A stretch of 64,000 bases of DNA from Trichostrongylus colubriformis (taxonomy: Eukaryota; Nematoda; Chromadorea; Rhabditida; Trichostrongylidae), in the NCBI GenBank assembly GCA_963978905.1, contig OZ022257.1:33067685-33131684 (forward strand), written 5' to 3'. Both the position numbers and the translations under genes were made by a program. Below the pieces are notes generated by a model. That model did no database searches, was not told where the DNA came from, and worked only from the letters and a program-made list of their open reading frames with translations. Each line of letters opens with the position of its first letter. Within the stretch, counting starts at the first letter, position 1. Below are positions 10,297-19,786 of the stretch, in pieces.

Positions 10297-11059
10297 CACC
10301 CCTCGCTTGGTGGCTGGATCGAGGGCAGGTAACTTTTCAGGTGCTTTAGCCAGCTGGGTCGGGGTGAGAAGGCGCCCCCGTCCCCTTCTGTCAGCTGGTC
10401 TTTCTACACACGTGCGAATTCGCTCACGCAGATGTCTCCGGACAAAGGACACAGTTCCATGTCTCTCTTTCCTTTAGTTTCGGTTAGGCAAGCCCTTTCA
10501 CTCATCTTTTTTGGCTGGTTCGGGCAAAGTTGAAGTGCATTTTTCAAAGCTCTTTGTTTCTTGGTAGTAGTCCTCATGGAAAAAGTCGTTTCTGAGATTC
10601 CATGATACTGTACCCTTTGTCCTTTGAACATTTTTTTAGAGATGCATGCTACCCTGGTCGGGGGTCTAAACCGATCGACGCGTCAGGATGAAAGGATTCC
10701 GAGCTCGAGGAATTGAAGGGAAGTCAGTTGTCCCACGATGGAGCCGATGAGGCTGCACCATATTGTGATTGCGTGAAATAGCCGCCAGTAATGTTGTACT
10801 TAGGTTGGGACGTTAAAAAGGAGAATTTTTGCGTCATGATGGAGTCCATCGGTGAGTTTGATGGTTGGTGCGGCCATGACATCTTTTCAGCTGCAGCTTT
10901 GTAAATAAATATATTGCGTAGCATATGATATATTTCATATATGATATATGAGCATATGATATATTTATACAAAAAGAAGAGGAGAAAAATAAAATCGTGC
11001 GAATCGCACCCAAAAAATACTAATTTTCGTTTTTTTTCAATCTGCATATCGTTTAATTG

Positions 11060-11300
11060 GATTTATTTTAAAATGACGTTTCTATGGCCCGGAGGGCCCG
11101 TTACACGGAGAACCCCTGTACCCAGACGGTCTTATGAGCGGATTTGGCCACTTGACACCTAGATGCCGTCCAGCCCGTGCATAGAGGAAAAGTGAAGAAC
11201 CAATTTCAAGCGAAGAAATGCAAGGGAGTCGAACCCTGGGGGCATGGCGAAGTAGGTATGCGTGGCAGCGGCGATCATAGCCGCTGCGCCATGCTCGATC
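11060..11300 (-). repeat. tRNA-derived SINE with Pol III boxes
   Basis: On the minus strand TGGCGCAGCGG (about 11292-11282) matches the A-box consensus and GGTTCGACTCC (about 11236-11226) the B-box consensus, with tRNA-like spacing. The 5' and 3' acceptor strands do not pair, so it is not a functional tRNA gene. The downstream part (to about 11060) would be the SINE body. It may be an insertion into the leader. Confidence 0.5.
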
Positions 11301-12085
11301 TATGTGTATCACTCAGCTGTCGGCTTGGAAGCTATTCGGAGGAAGGTGTATTGGAGCAAGTTCGTTCCCTTTAGCCACATAATCCCTTTTTTGCCTATTA
11401 TCCAAACGTTCTGTGTGCCTGTAGCATGCCACTTATCGTTGCCGGCACGTCTATGTGCGCATCTGGCAGCGCCGCGTCGATCGTACTCATCAACACTTAA
11501 GGACGCAAGATGGAACTTATTCGCCAGGATTGGGTCGCCATCACCTGCTTGCCGCCTCTCACAACAGTATGGCATTCGAATATGTAGTTGCCCAGTTTAC
11601 CCTTTTTATCCGCTCTATCCTCTAAATTGGCATTTAATCTTCTCTTCAATAGCTAACAAGTTACATTTTTCTGCTTTGTAATTTCTCCGGATATGAATCG
11701 TGCTCCTGACTCATGATCATCAAAATTCGAAATCGGTTTTTCCGGCTCAAAATATCTTTATCTCCAGCATGAGGAGCGTGCATTCCTAACATATGTTCGC
11801 AGTATATTTTTTTTTATTTTCTTTCATTCTCGTTCTCATCGCCGACTCATATAAACATCCTGTGATAAACATTCGCAGATTAAAACTGAGATAACTCTCA
11901 GCGCTAGAATTTCTCATATCTTATTTCCTTTTGTTGACATTTCATTTCATAACATCATTTTCACAGAATAAAACGGCTTGGGAAATCGGATCGAGGATTC
12001 CTTGGAATCCCAAGCCTGCCGGGATTACGGTAGCAGGCAGCCGCCTATTGGCTTGCTCCGCCTACTGACCCCGCCTTCGCCCTAA

Positions 12086-12092
12086 TATAAAA
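12086..12092 (+). promoter_or_regulatory. Internal TATA box upstream of gag
   Basis: TATAAAA lies about 75 nt before the first gag ATG (12163), 1.8 kb downstream of the 5' LTR. The LTR itself lacks a clear TATA box, so gag mRNA may start here. No second LTR copy of this region was found after the integrase. Confidence 0.4.
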
Positions 12093-12128
12093 CCATCACT
12101 CATCCTCCTCACTTATCTTAAACGTCGC

Positions 12129-13560
12129 TTGTCGTCAGTTACTGTCTACTGCTTTCTTAGTCATGGGTCCACCCGTGACTCGTCTCGTACTGCTTCCTCT
12201 GATTCTAGGGCGGTTGCCCCGACATCCAGAAACACTCTTGTATCTTCGGCCTCCGATCATCTAGCAAATGTTCTCTCACATTTAGATGATCAAGCGAATG
12301 TGCATGGACGGGATGCCAAGTCCCTGAGGGATGCAACTGTATTAGTCATCGTCGAGGCACAGCGACGCCCGAGCAGAAACCGCCCGACTAGCTCAAAAAA
12401 TTAATGAAGGTAATTCCAACTTACTTTCAAGTCTGAACCATTCATTTGCTGTAGTTGGTGATCGGATCGACTCTCTTCCTGTGGTGACTACGGTAAGCCC
12501 TGATGGGCCGATGCCACGGATCATACCTTTCAGTGGTTCAGGCGAGGATCCCCTACAATTTTCTATATGGCTCCGTCGCCTCGAAGATGTGATGCGGATG
12601 AGGTCTACAACTTGGACCGCGCAGCAGAAGGCCTACTTCCTAATCGGGTACCTTGACGGGGCAGCACGCGAAAAAGTGGAGGAGCTCAGTGATCAGAAAC
12701 GTGAGGACTTTTCGACCATAGTCCACCTAAAGCAGTCCTTCGAGGGACCGCAACATCGTTACATGGCCCGTCAAGCCCTCTCCTCCTGCCAGCAGCAAAT
12801 GGGTGAGTCTTCTTCTACCTCTGCTAAGCGTCTGCTTGTTTTAGTCCGCGCAGCAACGGCAGGACAGGACCAGAATAGCCAAAAAGAGCGCGTCCTGGAG
12901 GAGTTCGTGGCCAGGCTTCACCCAGACATTCGGTATTATGTGAAGCTGGACAGCCCGGCCACCTTCGAGCAAGCCGTCGCCGAGGCACAAATGGTCGAGC
13001 AGCTCCTCGCCGAAGCGACAGCTGATCGCCTAATTCGACCATCAGGGGCGCCACCCGCGATTGAAGTGAAGACCGCTGCACCTCAGAACCCGAGATCAAG
13101 GGGGTTGCAGCTTACTCAACTTCGCGCACCTTTCAACTGTAATTCAACCAGATCATTTCAGGGTCCAAGGAGCAACAACTCGCCTCGTTCCAACCAACCG
13201 GTAGGATCCACAACCTGTTTCAATTGTGGCGGATTGGGCCATGTCTCTCGCTTCTGCCCGTCACCACGCAACCCTCCACGTGACGCAGGTACGTACAGAT
13301 TTCGTAGTCGTTCTCATGACCGTGCTTTGCCTAATTCGAATCTTCGCTCTTCTAACTCCTCCTCCTATCGTGACCGCGATAACGAGCTTTTGGAAGCCCG
13401 CGAACAAATTAAAGCTCTTTCTATCTCGTTGCGTGAAAACCAATCAGCGCTCCAACAAGCGGACGCCCGAATTTCGGCGTTGGTGAAACGTAACGATCAA
13501 CTGGCAAATTCACTTTTGGCAATCATAATTCATCTTCGTCGTCTCCTTCATTACCTCACG
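12129..13560 (+). pseudogene. Gag of the helicase-bearing element
   Basis: Gag packages the element RNA. The possible start is the ATG at 12163. The N-terminal part runs through two frames (to about 12404, then from about 12365). The main ORF from 12481 carries a gypsy-type gag core (FSIWLRRLEDVMRMR, AYFLIGYLDGAAREKV) and a CCHC zinc knuckle CFNCGGLGHVSRFC at 13216-13257. A coiled coil follows (about 13380-13510: ELLEAREQIKALSISLREN). The frame then runs on to 13821 through the overlapping env-like region, where the +1 frame content is not gag. Small indels break the N-terminus. Confidence 0.85.
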
Positions 13561-13562
13561 TC

Positions 13563-15210
13563 AAGCTTATTCTGCCTATTTGTCTATTGCTGTGTTGTGG
13601 TACAAGTGAAGCCTTCCCAACCTCCGCTTGGCTATGTGCACAGGACCCGACCGACTCAATGGCACGAGTTCCGGGTTCATACAACTGTTCTCACATTATT
13701 CCACGTTTTAATGATTCTCCTTATTCCGTATCAGTTCATGTTTTCCGTCCGAATACTCAGCGATACGATACCACAGCATTCTTGTGCAAAATCATCACCC
13801 ATTCTGTTGCATTCTCCGTGAGCTTGTTTGGCGCTAGGTAAGAAAATCACTCAGAAACTTCTGCAGTAGTACCTCTCGAAGCGTGCAGGCTCATGATGCA
13901 GCATCATAAATGCGAATTTGGGACTATGTCGCGCTCTGATAACTCATGGTCCACTTCTAATTCCCTACATATCGAATGACTCTCAGCCCCATTTGGTTGC
14001 TGTACCACCCATGAGATCTCGGTCTCCAACTGCTTTCCAATCAAAACGGTAATTCATACCCGGCATGGGAGCGCGTCCCCTGATTCTCCCGTCGGTAATC
14101 TCGCAAAGTGCAGCTACGATTCGGGTAGCTGCGTCCTAAAAGACGGTTCGATCCTGATGTGGACTCCGGACAAGACGGAATCATGCGCCTTTACCCCCAT
14201 TATGAGAATGAAAGGTCACCGGATGGGAGACATCTGGATAAGCGATTCCAAAGAATTCGCTCTTTCATGGCGCGACTTCAGCGACCACGTACAAGACTGT
14301 GGGTCGCAGCTCACTCTCACCGACCAGGGCTGTGCCGTTGTTACGGTCAGCCGACTTCCACGCTCGGTGGGCACAGGCTCGGGCATAGTTATATCCAATC
14401 AGCTAGCGGCCCAGCTCCTCGCGGCGGAAGGTTCTATGGCTACCGCTACGGCAGCACTTTTCCAGCATGCTTTAGCAGCCCTTTGCAACCGAACCAACCT
14501 TTTGGCGTTCGCTCTTCATTCTTCATTATCGGCCAACCCTACGCTGACTGTCCGTAACCTAATGGCTCGCAACGACATCGCGGCTAGTTTTCTTGGCGGT
14601 GAGTTGGTTCAAATCCATCGCTGCTTACCTATCCCCTCACGTAACATTAGCTCGTCCCTTTCAACGGTACATGTTACACGAAGCCGCAGGCTCACATCAC
14701 TCTGCCCGGAGGGGCGCTTGTCCAGTCCTTTATAGAACCCACCACACTTGTTGTGTCGCAGCATGCCTCAGTGGTCCCGTGTTCAGCAATAAAGCCGTTC
14801 TACTTCACATTGGGTGTCACTTACCTTGAATTTCAACCCTTACAGGTTCAGCTCACTTAATACCCTCCTCTCATATTCACAATATCGGGGTTCCCACCAC
14901 TTTTAACGCTTCTGCCCTCGCTCTTCCTCTGACGATCTTTCACAATCTCATACTCACAAATCTCAGCGAGCTGGTACAGGACTAGCAGTGGAAAGAGCTT
15001 TGGTCCTCGGTATCGACAGATACTTTCTAGCACTCCTCACAATCAGGCGCGGTAGTCTCCTCTGCCTCGGACCACACCTTCTCATTCTCTGTCTGGACTT
15101 CCATATTCGGCTCTTGGTCAGGTTTCGACGTATGGGCACTCATGTGTTGTATCACCGTGTCGCTCGGTCTTCTCAAGACCGCTTTTATTTTATATTGTAA
15201 TATATATTAC
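13563..15210 (+). pseudogene. Envelope-like glycoprotein region between gag and pol
   Basis: In a frame different from gag, the reading starts with a hydrophobic signal-peptide-like stretch (LILPICLLLCC, 13566-13598). It then runs to 14735 in a single frame with only two stops (near 13840 and 13977) and many cysteines, for example SCVLKDGSILMW and DKTESCAFTP. It continues in two other frames to a transmembrane-like segment (VWALMCCITVSLGLL, about 15130-15175). Signal, cysteine-rich ectodomain and C-terminal membrane anchor are the plan of a retroviral-type envelope protein. No start ATG lies near the signal peptide, so splicing or a frameshift would be needed. I cannot place it in a fusion-protein class. 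It is broken and non-functional. Confidence 0.6.
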
Positions 15211-15314
15211 CCGGGCTGGTCATCAAACTTCAAGAACTCCCGTGGAGCGCACGCAGGTACGCCGGACCTAATCCCACTTTCACCTCAGAGCAACGTGCTA
15301 TACTCCCAACTCTA

Positions 15315-16466
15315 ATGTGTGCCAAGCCCGTCCGTGACACCGTAGAACTTGCACAGGTGGCCATCGACGCCACATCTTCATGGCCACCCAGGGCAACGAT
15401 GGCACACGTTAATGTCTTGTATTTATCTGATAAGGACCGCTTCTTTGTAACACAAATCCCTATTCGGGTCAATAAAATCCAGGTGCTGGCGCTGGTCGAT
15501 AGTGGCGCCTCTATTACTATTACCACCGCCGCTTCAGCGCCCTTATTTGGGGTATTCAATATCAATGCTAGCGACGTTAGGAGCGCCATAGGTATGGCAG
15601 GGGTACCAGTCAAGCTAGTGGGTTGCGCTCCACTCCTATTCCAAATAGGCTCAGTGTCCTTCGAGCACACGGTCTATTTTACCGAATCTGCTTGCATCCC
15701 GGATGATGTCGAGGCCTACAATATCATCCTTGGCAGTGATTTGCTTCGACGTCTCCCGGCTTGGACTATCGATTACACCACCCGCACGTTCTCTATGGCG
15801 GGTCAACAACTGAGAACATTGTGCGCATCCCCGGCCGATAAAGAGGAGGGTCCAGAGCAACCAATACCGGTCCGCGTCGCAGAAACAACGGTTCTTCCGC
15901 CGTCCTCCGAAACCTTTGTCCAATGCACCACGAACTCGAACCAATCTGCTTCCCTCATGCTAGTGTCTCAAATCGCGAAGCTCGCAGAACGCTCGCTCAT
16001 GATAACGCCAGCTGTATTTAACCCAGGTAAAGCCCTTTTACTGGTAACCAACCCCTCCCCTAAACCGGAAACCTTATATAAAGGTCAGCATATTTCCTCA
16101 GCAATAGTTCTATCTCCATCTGAGTATCTCCCTTCATGTTCTGCTCTCTGTGTTCCGAACTCTCCTTCCCTCTTTGGGAGAGTTTCTTCTAGGGCTGATA
16201 GTTCTGATTGTGAGAATGTATCTTCTAGGGCTGATAGCCCCGATAGTGAAGAATCCGCTCATCTGACCGGTATCGACCTATCTCAGGCCGAGGTTTCTGA
16301 TGAGGAGCGTGAACAGTTAGCTCAGTTATTCCAAGAATTTCGCGATAGAATTTCCGCTGGTTCGTACGACTTAGGCTCCTATGACGACTCTGAGATAGTA
16401 ATTAGGACCACCACCGAGACACCCTCCACTCGCTTTCGTCCACCCCGAATTCCAGTGAAGTTTTAG
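15315..16466 (+). pseudogene. Protease and pol N-terminus of the helicase-bearing element
   Basis: The retropepsin signature VDSGASITI lies at 15495-15521, in an ORF open from 15315. About 280 codons of linker follow, with an SSRADS repeat (16189-16203 and 16228-16242) and an acidic stretch. The N-terminal edge of RT follows (TRFRPPRIPVKF). A single in-frame TAG (16464-16466) separates it from the RT ORF, which continues in the same frame. Confidence 0.85.
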
Positions 16467-16547
16467 AAGGAACATGACGACCATATCAATAAACTGTTAC
16501 GGGCGGGGCGCATAGTTGAGAGCGACACACCATGGGTACATAATACG

Positions 16548-18028
16548 GTGCTGGTCAAGAAAAGGGATGGGTCGCTGAGAGTGTGCCTGGATTTCCGCCC
16601 ACTCAATGACATCACGATCCCCGACCACTACCCTTTGCCCAGAATCGAGGATATACTCGCCAAAATAGCCGGTCATAAATTTTACACCACTCTAGATTGG
16701 CTTCTGGGTACATGCAGCTCCTCCTTTCGCCAAGCAGCCAGGAGAAGTGTGGATGGGCTACCCATCGGGGAATTGATCAATTCGTCTACCTCCCTTTTGG
16801 TCTGAAAAATGCCGGTGCTTATTTTTCCCGAGCAATGTCCCGGATTCTGGCAGGTCTTGAGTCTAATTGCTTAGCCTACCTTGATGACATCGTCATGGTC
16901 GATAAAGATTTCCCTAGTCACCTTGAATCTTTGCGCAAGGTATTTTATAGGTTTCGCTTGTATAACATCAAAGCTTCAGGGAAAAAGCTCACCGAAATCG
17001 CTCGATCTCACATAAACTTTTTAGGTCACGAGATATCCGGCAATTCCTACTCCCCGGCCGACCGGAACATCCGCGCTATCCAGGACTTCCCCATACCAAC
17101 GACCACCAAGGCGGTCAAGGGCCTCGTCGGGATGGCCAACTTTTTCCGTAAGTTTATCGCCAATTTTGCTTCTGTAGCGGCACCTTTGTATGCCCTTCTC
17201 AAGGATAAAGCAAAATTCATTTGGGGTCCTGAACAAGAAGGAGCGTTTCAGCGCCTTAAAACCCTCCTCCTCTCCAAACCCTGCTTAGCTTTTCCCCAAG
17301 ACAAGGATTTCTTCTTACATACGGACGGTAGCCAGGTCGCGGTAGGGGCCGCATTATTCCAACGCAATAACGACGTTGACCAACAGCTTGTCGCCGTGGG
17401 TTATTTTAGCAAGGCTCTTTCAGAATCTCAGCAGAAATGGAGTCCCACGCATATTGAGCTATTCGCCATTATAAGCGCCCTACGTTTTTTCCGGACTACC
17501 ATCTATGGAAACCATACCACCGTATTTTCGGACCACCGCCCACTGACCTTTTTACTGACACACAACAAAACGCATGACAACCTGACCCGTTGGGTAGTGG
17601 AGCTCCAAAGTTACGACGTCACGATCGAGTACCTTAAGGGGTCTTCCAACGTAGTAGCCGATGCGCTTTCGCGAGCAGTTAATCCCAAAGTCCGCTTCCA
17701 GGATGGCACACCAGAGTCCGAAGACATAGTGCAGTTTCCCGTTAGCATTAACGCTTTAACCTCGGCGAACTACTCCGTTCGGCCCACATTGTTATGCCTT
17801 GGGCGCCCCCTCGCGATTCGCCCTTATGATGCCCTACAAGAGCAGAAAAAGGACGAATTCTGCTCCTCTATCATGTCCTTTATTGAAACCCAGCGCTTTC
17901 CGGACACATTGAGTGAGGAACAAAAGTCTGAGAGACTCGACATTGCACAAAAATGCGTTATAGGAAAAAATGGTTGTCTATATTATAGGAGCAACCCTTC
18001 TATTGACACCCCTTTCAGATTCGAGTGA
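16548..18028 (+). pseudogene. Reverse transcriptase and RNase H of the helicase-bearing element
   Basis: Gypsy-type RT: VKKRDGSLRVCLDFRPLND, then DHYPLPRIEDIL in the first frame (to about 16700). After a frameshift it continues in the ORF from 16697 with FVYLPFGLKNAGAYF and the catalytic YLDD at 16877-16888. RNase H follows with its Asp in LHTDGSQVAVG (near 17320), YFSKALSESQQKWSPTHIEL and FSDHRPLTFLL, then VVADALSRA. The ORF ends at an in-frame TGA (18026-18028), directly before integrase in the same frame. Apart from the frameshift and stop codons the domain is complete. Confidence 0.92.
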
Positions 18029-19306
18029 TTGGTGGTACCAGAAGAGCTCAAAGAACCAGTCTTTCTTGCTTTTCACAGTATTCCTTTCTCGGGAGGACAC
18101 TTTAACTGGCGTAAGACCCTCGCTAATATATCACGCAAATTCTTCTGGCCTCATATGGCGGAAGACATTTTTGCCGCTTCACGAGCTTGCGAAGCCTGTC
18201 AAAGGAAACGACCCAATCGCATGAACTTGGAACGCTTAATCCCCGTAGTTAGCGGTGCCATCTTCGATAAGGTCTACGTGGATCTTACGGGACCTTTGCA
18301 TACTTCGGAAGATGGTAACAAATACATTCTTGCGATGGTGGATCATTTCTCAAAATTCGTCATCGCCGTTCCCCTTCCTAATTGCACCGCAATCACCGTT
18401 GCCCACGCCATAGTTACTGAATGTGTCCTGAAGTACGGTGTGACGAAGCAGCTTGTTTCTGATAATGCTTCTTATTTTTCAGGTAGAGTTATGTCCGAAA
18501 TGGGTCGACTCCTACGTATTCACCGCTATTTCTGTACACCATACCACCACGAAGGCAACGGAGCGTGCGAACGCATTTTTGCCATTTTCCATCCCATGTT
18601 GCGCACATATATTAATCAGAACCAGCTGGACTGGGACAAATACGTCTCCGCATGTGCATTTATGTACAACACTTCAATCCACTATAGCACTAACAACACC
18701 CCATTTTTCCTTATGTTCGGGCGCGACCCAGTTTTCAACATTGACCTGGTCATTAAGCAAGATTTAGAACGCCACATTCCATCTTCAGAGGACTCAGGAC
18801 TCTACCTCCACAACTTAGTATCTACACTCCATGCGGCTTGGAGATCTGCTGCCCTTTACAACAACCGCCAGCGGGACAAGTACAAGCAACAGTACGACCG
18901 CACACATTTGCAACCCTTTCCCATTAAGGTGGGAGACCGTGTCTATCTGCGCGACCTAGCACCCAAAGTGGGCCTGTCACAAAAGCTCTGCTACCCATGG
19001 TTGGGCCAATTTCGGGTAATAGAGGTCGACCACTCACATCTGACCATCGTCAGCATTTCGGCCCCACAATCCGCACCTAAAAAGGTACACATGAACCAAG
19101 TGAAATTATGCCATCTTTTGTCCGGCCCAGTGTTTACAAATCCATGGTTGCCCGAACCAGAGCAGCTGGCCCTCACGGCGGCCGGCGCTTCCGACGCACC
19201 GATCGACGGCTACCAACATACAGTAACCGCACCTGAGTCACCCTTCGTCTTGCAGCCGTCTCACTCCTATAATACTCGCTTTAGAGGTCGCCGCACTTCA
19301 CTTTGA
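18029..19306 (+). CDS. Integrase of the helicase-bearing element (ORF open, no own start)
   Basis: An uninterrupted 425-codon frame with the HHCC zinc finger (ending CEACQRK), the core with its three acidic residues (VYVDLTGPLH, LVSDNASYF, HHEGNGACERI) and the C-terminal domain (YPWLGQFRVIEV). It ends in a serine- and proline-rich tail. This length and plan are usual for gypsy integrases. It lies in the same frame as RT-RNase H, separated only by the TGA at 18026, so it is the natural end of pol. Although intact, it would need readthrough to be made. Confidence 0.9.
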   Translation: MVVPEELKEPVFLAFHSIPFSGGHFNWRKTLANISRKFFWPHMAEDIFAASRACEACQRKRPNRMNLERLIPVVSGAIFDKVYVDLTGPLHTSEDGNKYILAMVDHFSKFVIAVPLPNCTAITVAHAIVTECVLKYGVTKQLVSDNASYFSGRVMSEMGRLLRIHRYFCTPYHHEGNGACERIFAIFHPMLRTYINQNQLDWDKYVSACAFMYNTSIHYSTNNTPFFLMFGRDPVFNIDLVIKQDLERHIPSSEDSGLYLHNLVSTLHAAWRSAALYNNRQRDKYKQQYDRTHLQPFPIKVGDRVYLRDLAPKVGLSQKLCYPWLGQFRVIEVDHSHLTIVSISAPQSAPKKVHMNQVKLCHLLSGPVFTNPWLPEPEQLALTAAGASDAPIDGYQHTVTAPESPFVLQPSHSYNTRFRGRRTSL

Positions 19307-19786
19307 CCGGATGGTCCGTCACTCATAACAACTCTATTTTATTCATTTGTCACTATCGCTTCAATTGCTTCTCCATGACCATTCGAACGAGGGGTCTCAG
19401 GCTCGCGTTGTTTTCTAGATTTTTGCGCCGATTACGCCACGCTCCACGATGACTCATTCCTTTCTTTCGTTCCTTCGAAGCATGAGTACGCCTCCTCCCA
19501 CAAAATTGATTATCCAAATTGCCTCGTCTCACCGGCTCCTCTTCGCCTCCTATCTTTACATTTATTATTTTTTTCTTTGCTCGGTCCACTTATTACGAGT
19601 ACCGTACCGCACATTCAGCTCTATATATGACACACCTTTATTCTTATTATTTTGCTGTTAGCTACTATTCTAAAATTAAATTCTTTTCGTACCCCCTGGA
19701 TGCTCGTTTCTCTATCACCCCATCGTTGTTCTCAATATACCGCGTCGTGTACTCTACATGCTAAGTTTTATTTCTTTTCTGGTGCA
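19307..19786 (+). promoter_or_regulatory. Spacer between integrase and helicase, with TATA-like box
   Basis: This AT- and pyrimidine-rich gap of 480 bp has no ORF. CTATATATG at 19621-19629, preceded by CATTCAGC, could be a promoter for the helicase gene, whose ATG is about 160 nt further on. No terminal inverted repeats, primer-binding site or transposon end is seen here, which argues against a separate nested element. Confidence 0.4.

Larger units (their letters stand above)
10297..12128 (+). other. Long leader between PBS and gag
   Basis: About 1.8 kb with no supported gene, unusually long for a gypsy leader. It contains an AT-rich patch of near-palindromic CATATGATATAT units (10920-10975), a tRNA-derived SINE on the minus strand (11060-11300), pyrimidine-rich sequence from 11580, and a TATA box at 12086. 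Part of its length may come from later insertions. Confidence 0.6.

Noticed and set aside
11226..11300. Possible functional tRNA gene on the minus strand
   Set aside because: A and B boxes are good, but the acceptor strands do not pair and no proper anticodon arm forms.
11680..12160. Hidden second 5' LTR before gag, suggested by the TATA box at 12086
   Set aside because: No matching copy was found after the integrase (19307-19786) or after the helicase, and no primer-binding site follows.
13563..14735. Cysteine-rich ORFs as a secreted host protein gene
   Set aside because: They lie inside the LTR element between gag and protease, in the same orientation, without introns or flanking host exons.
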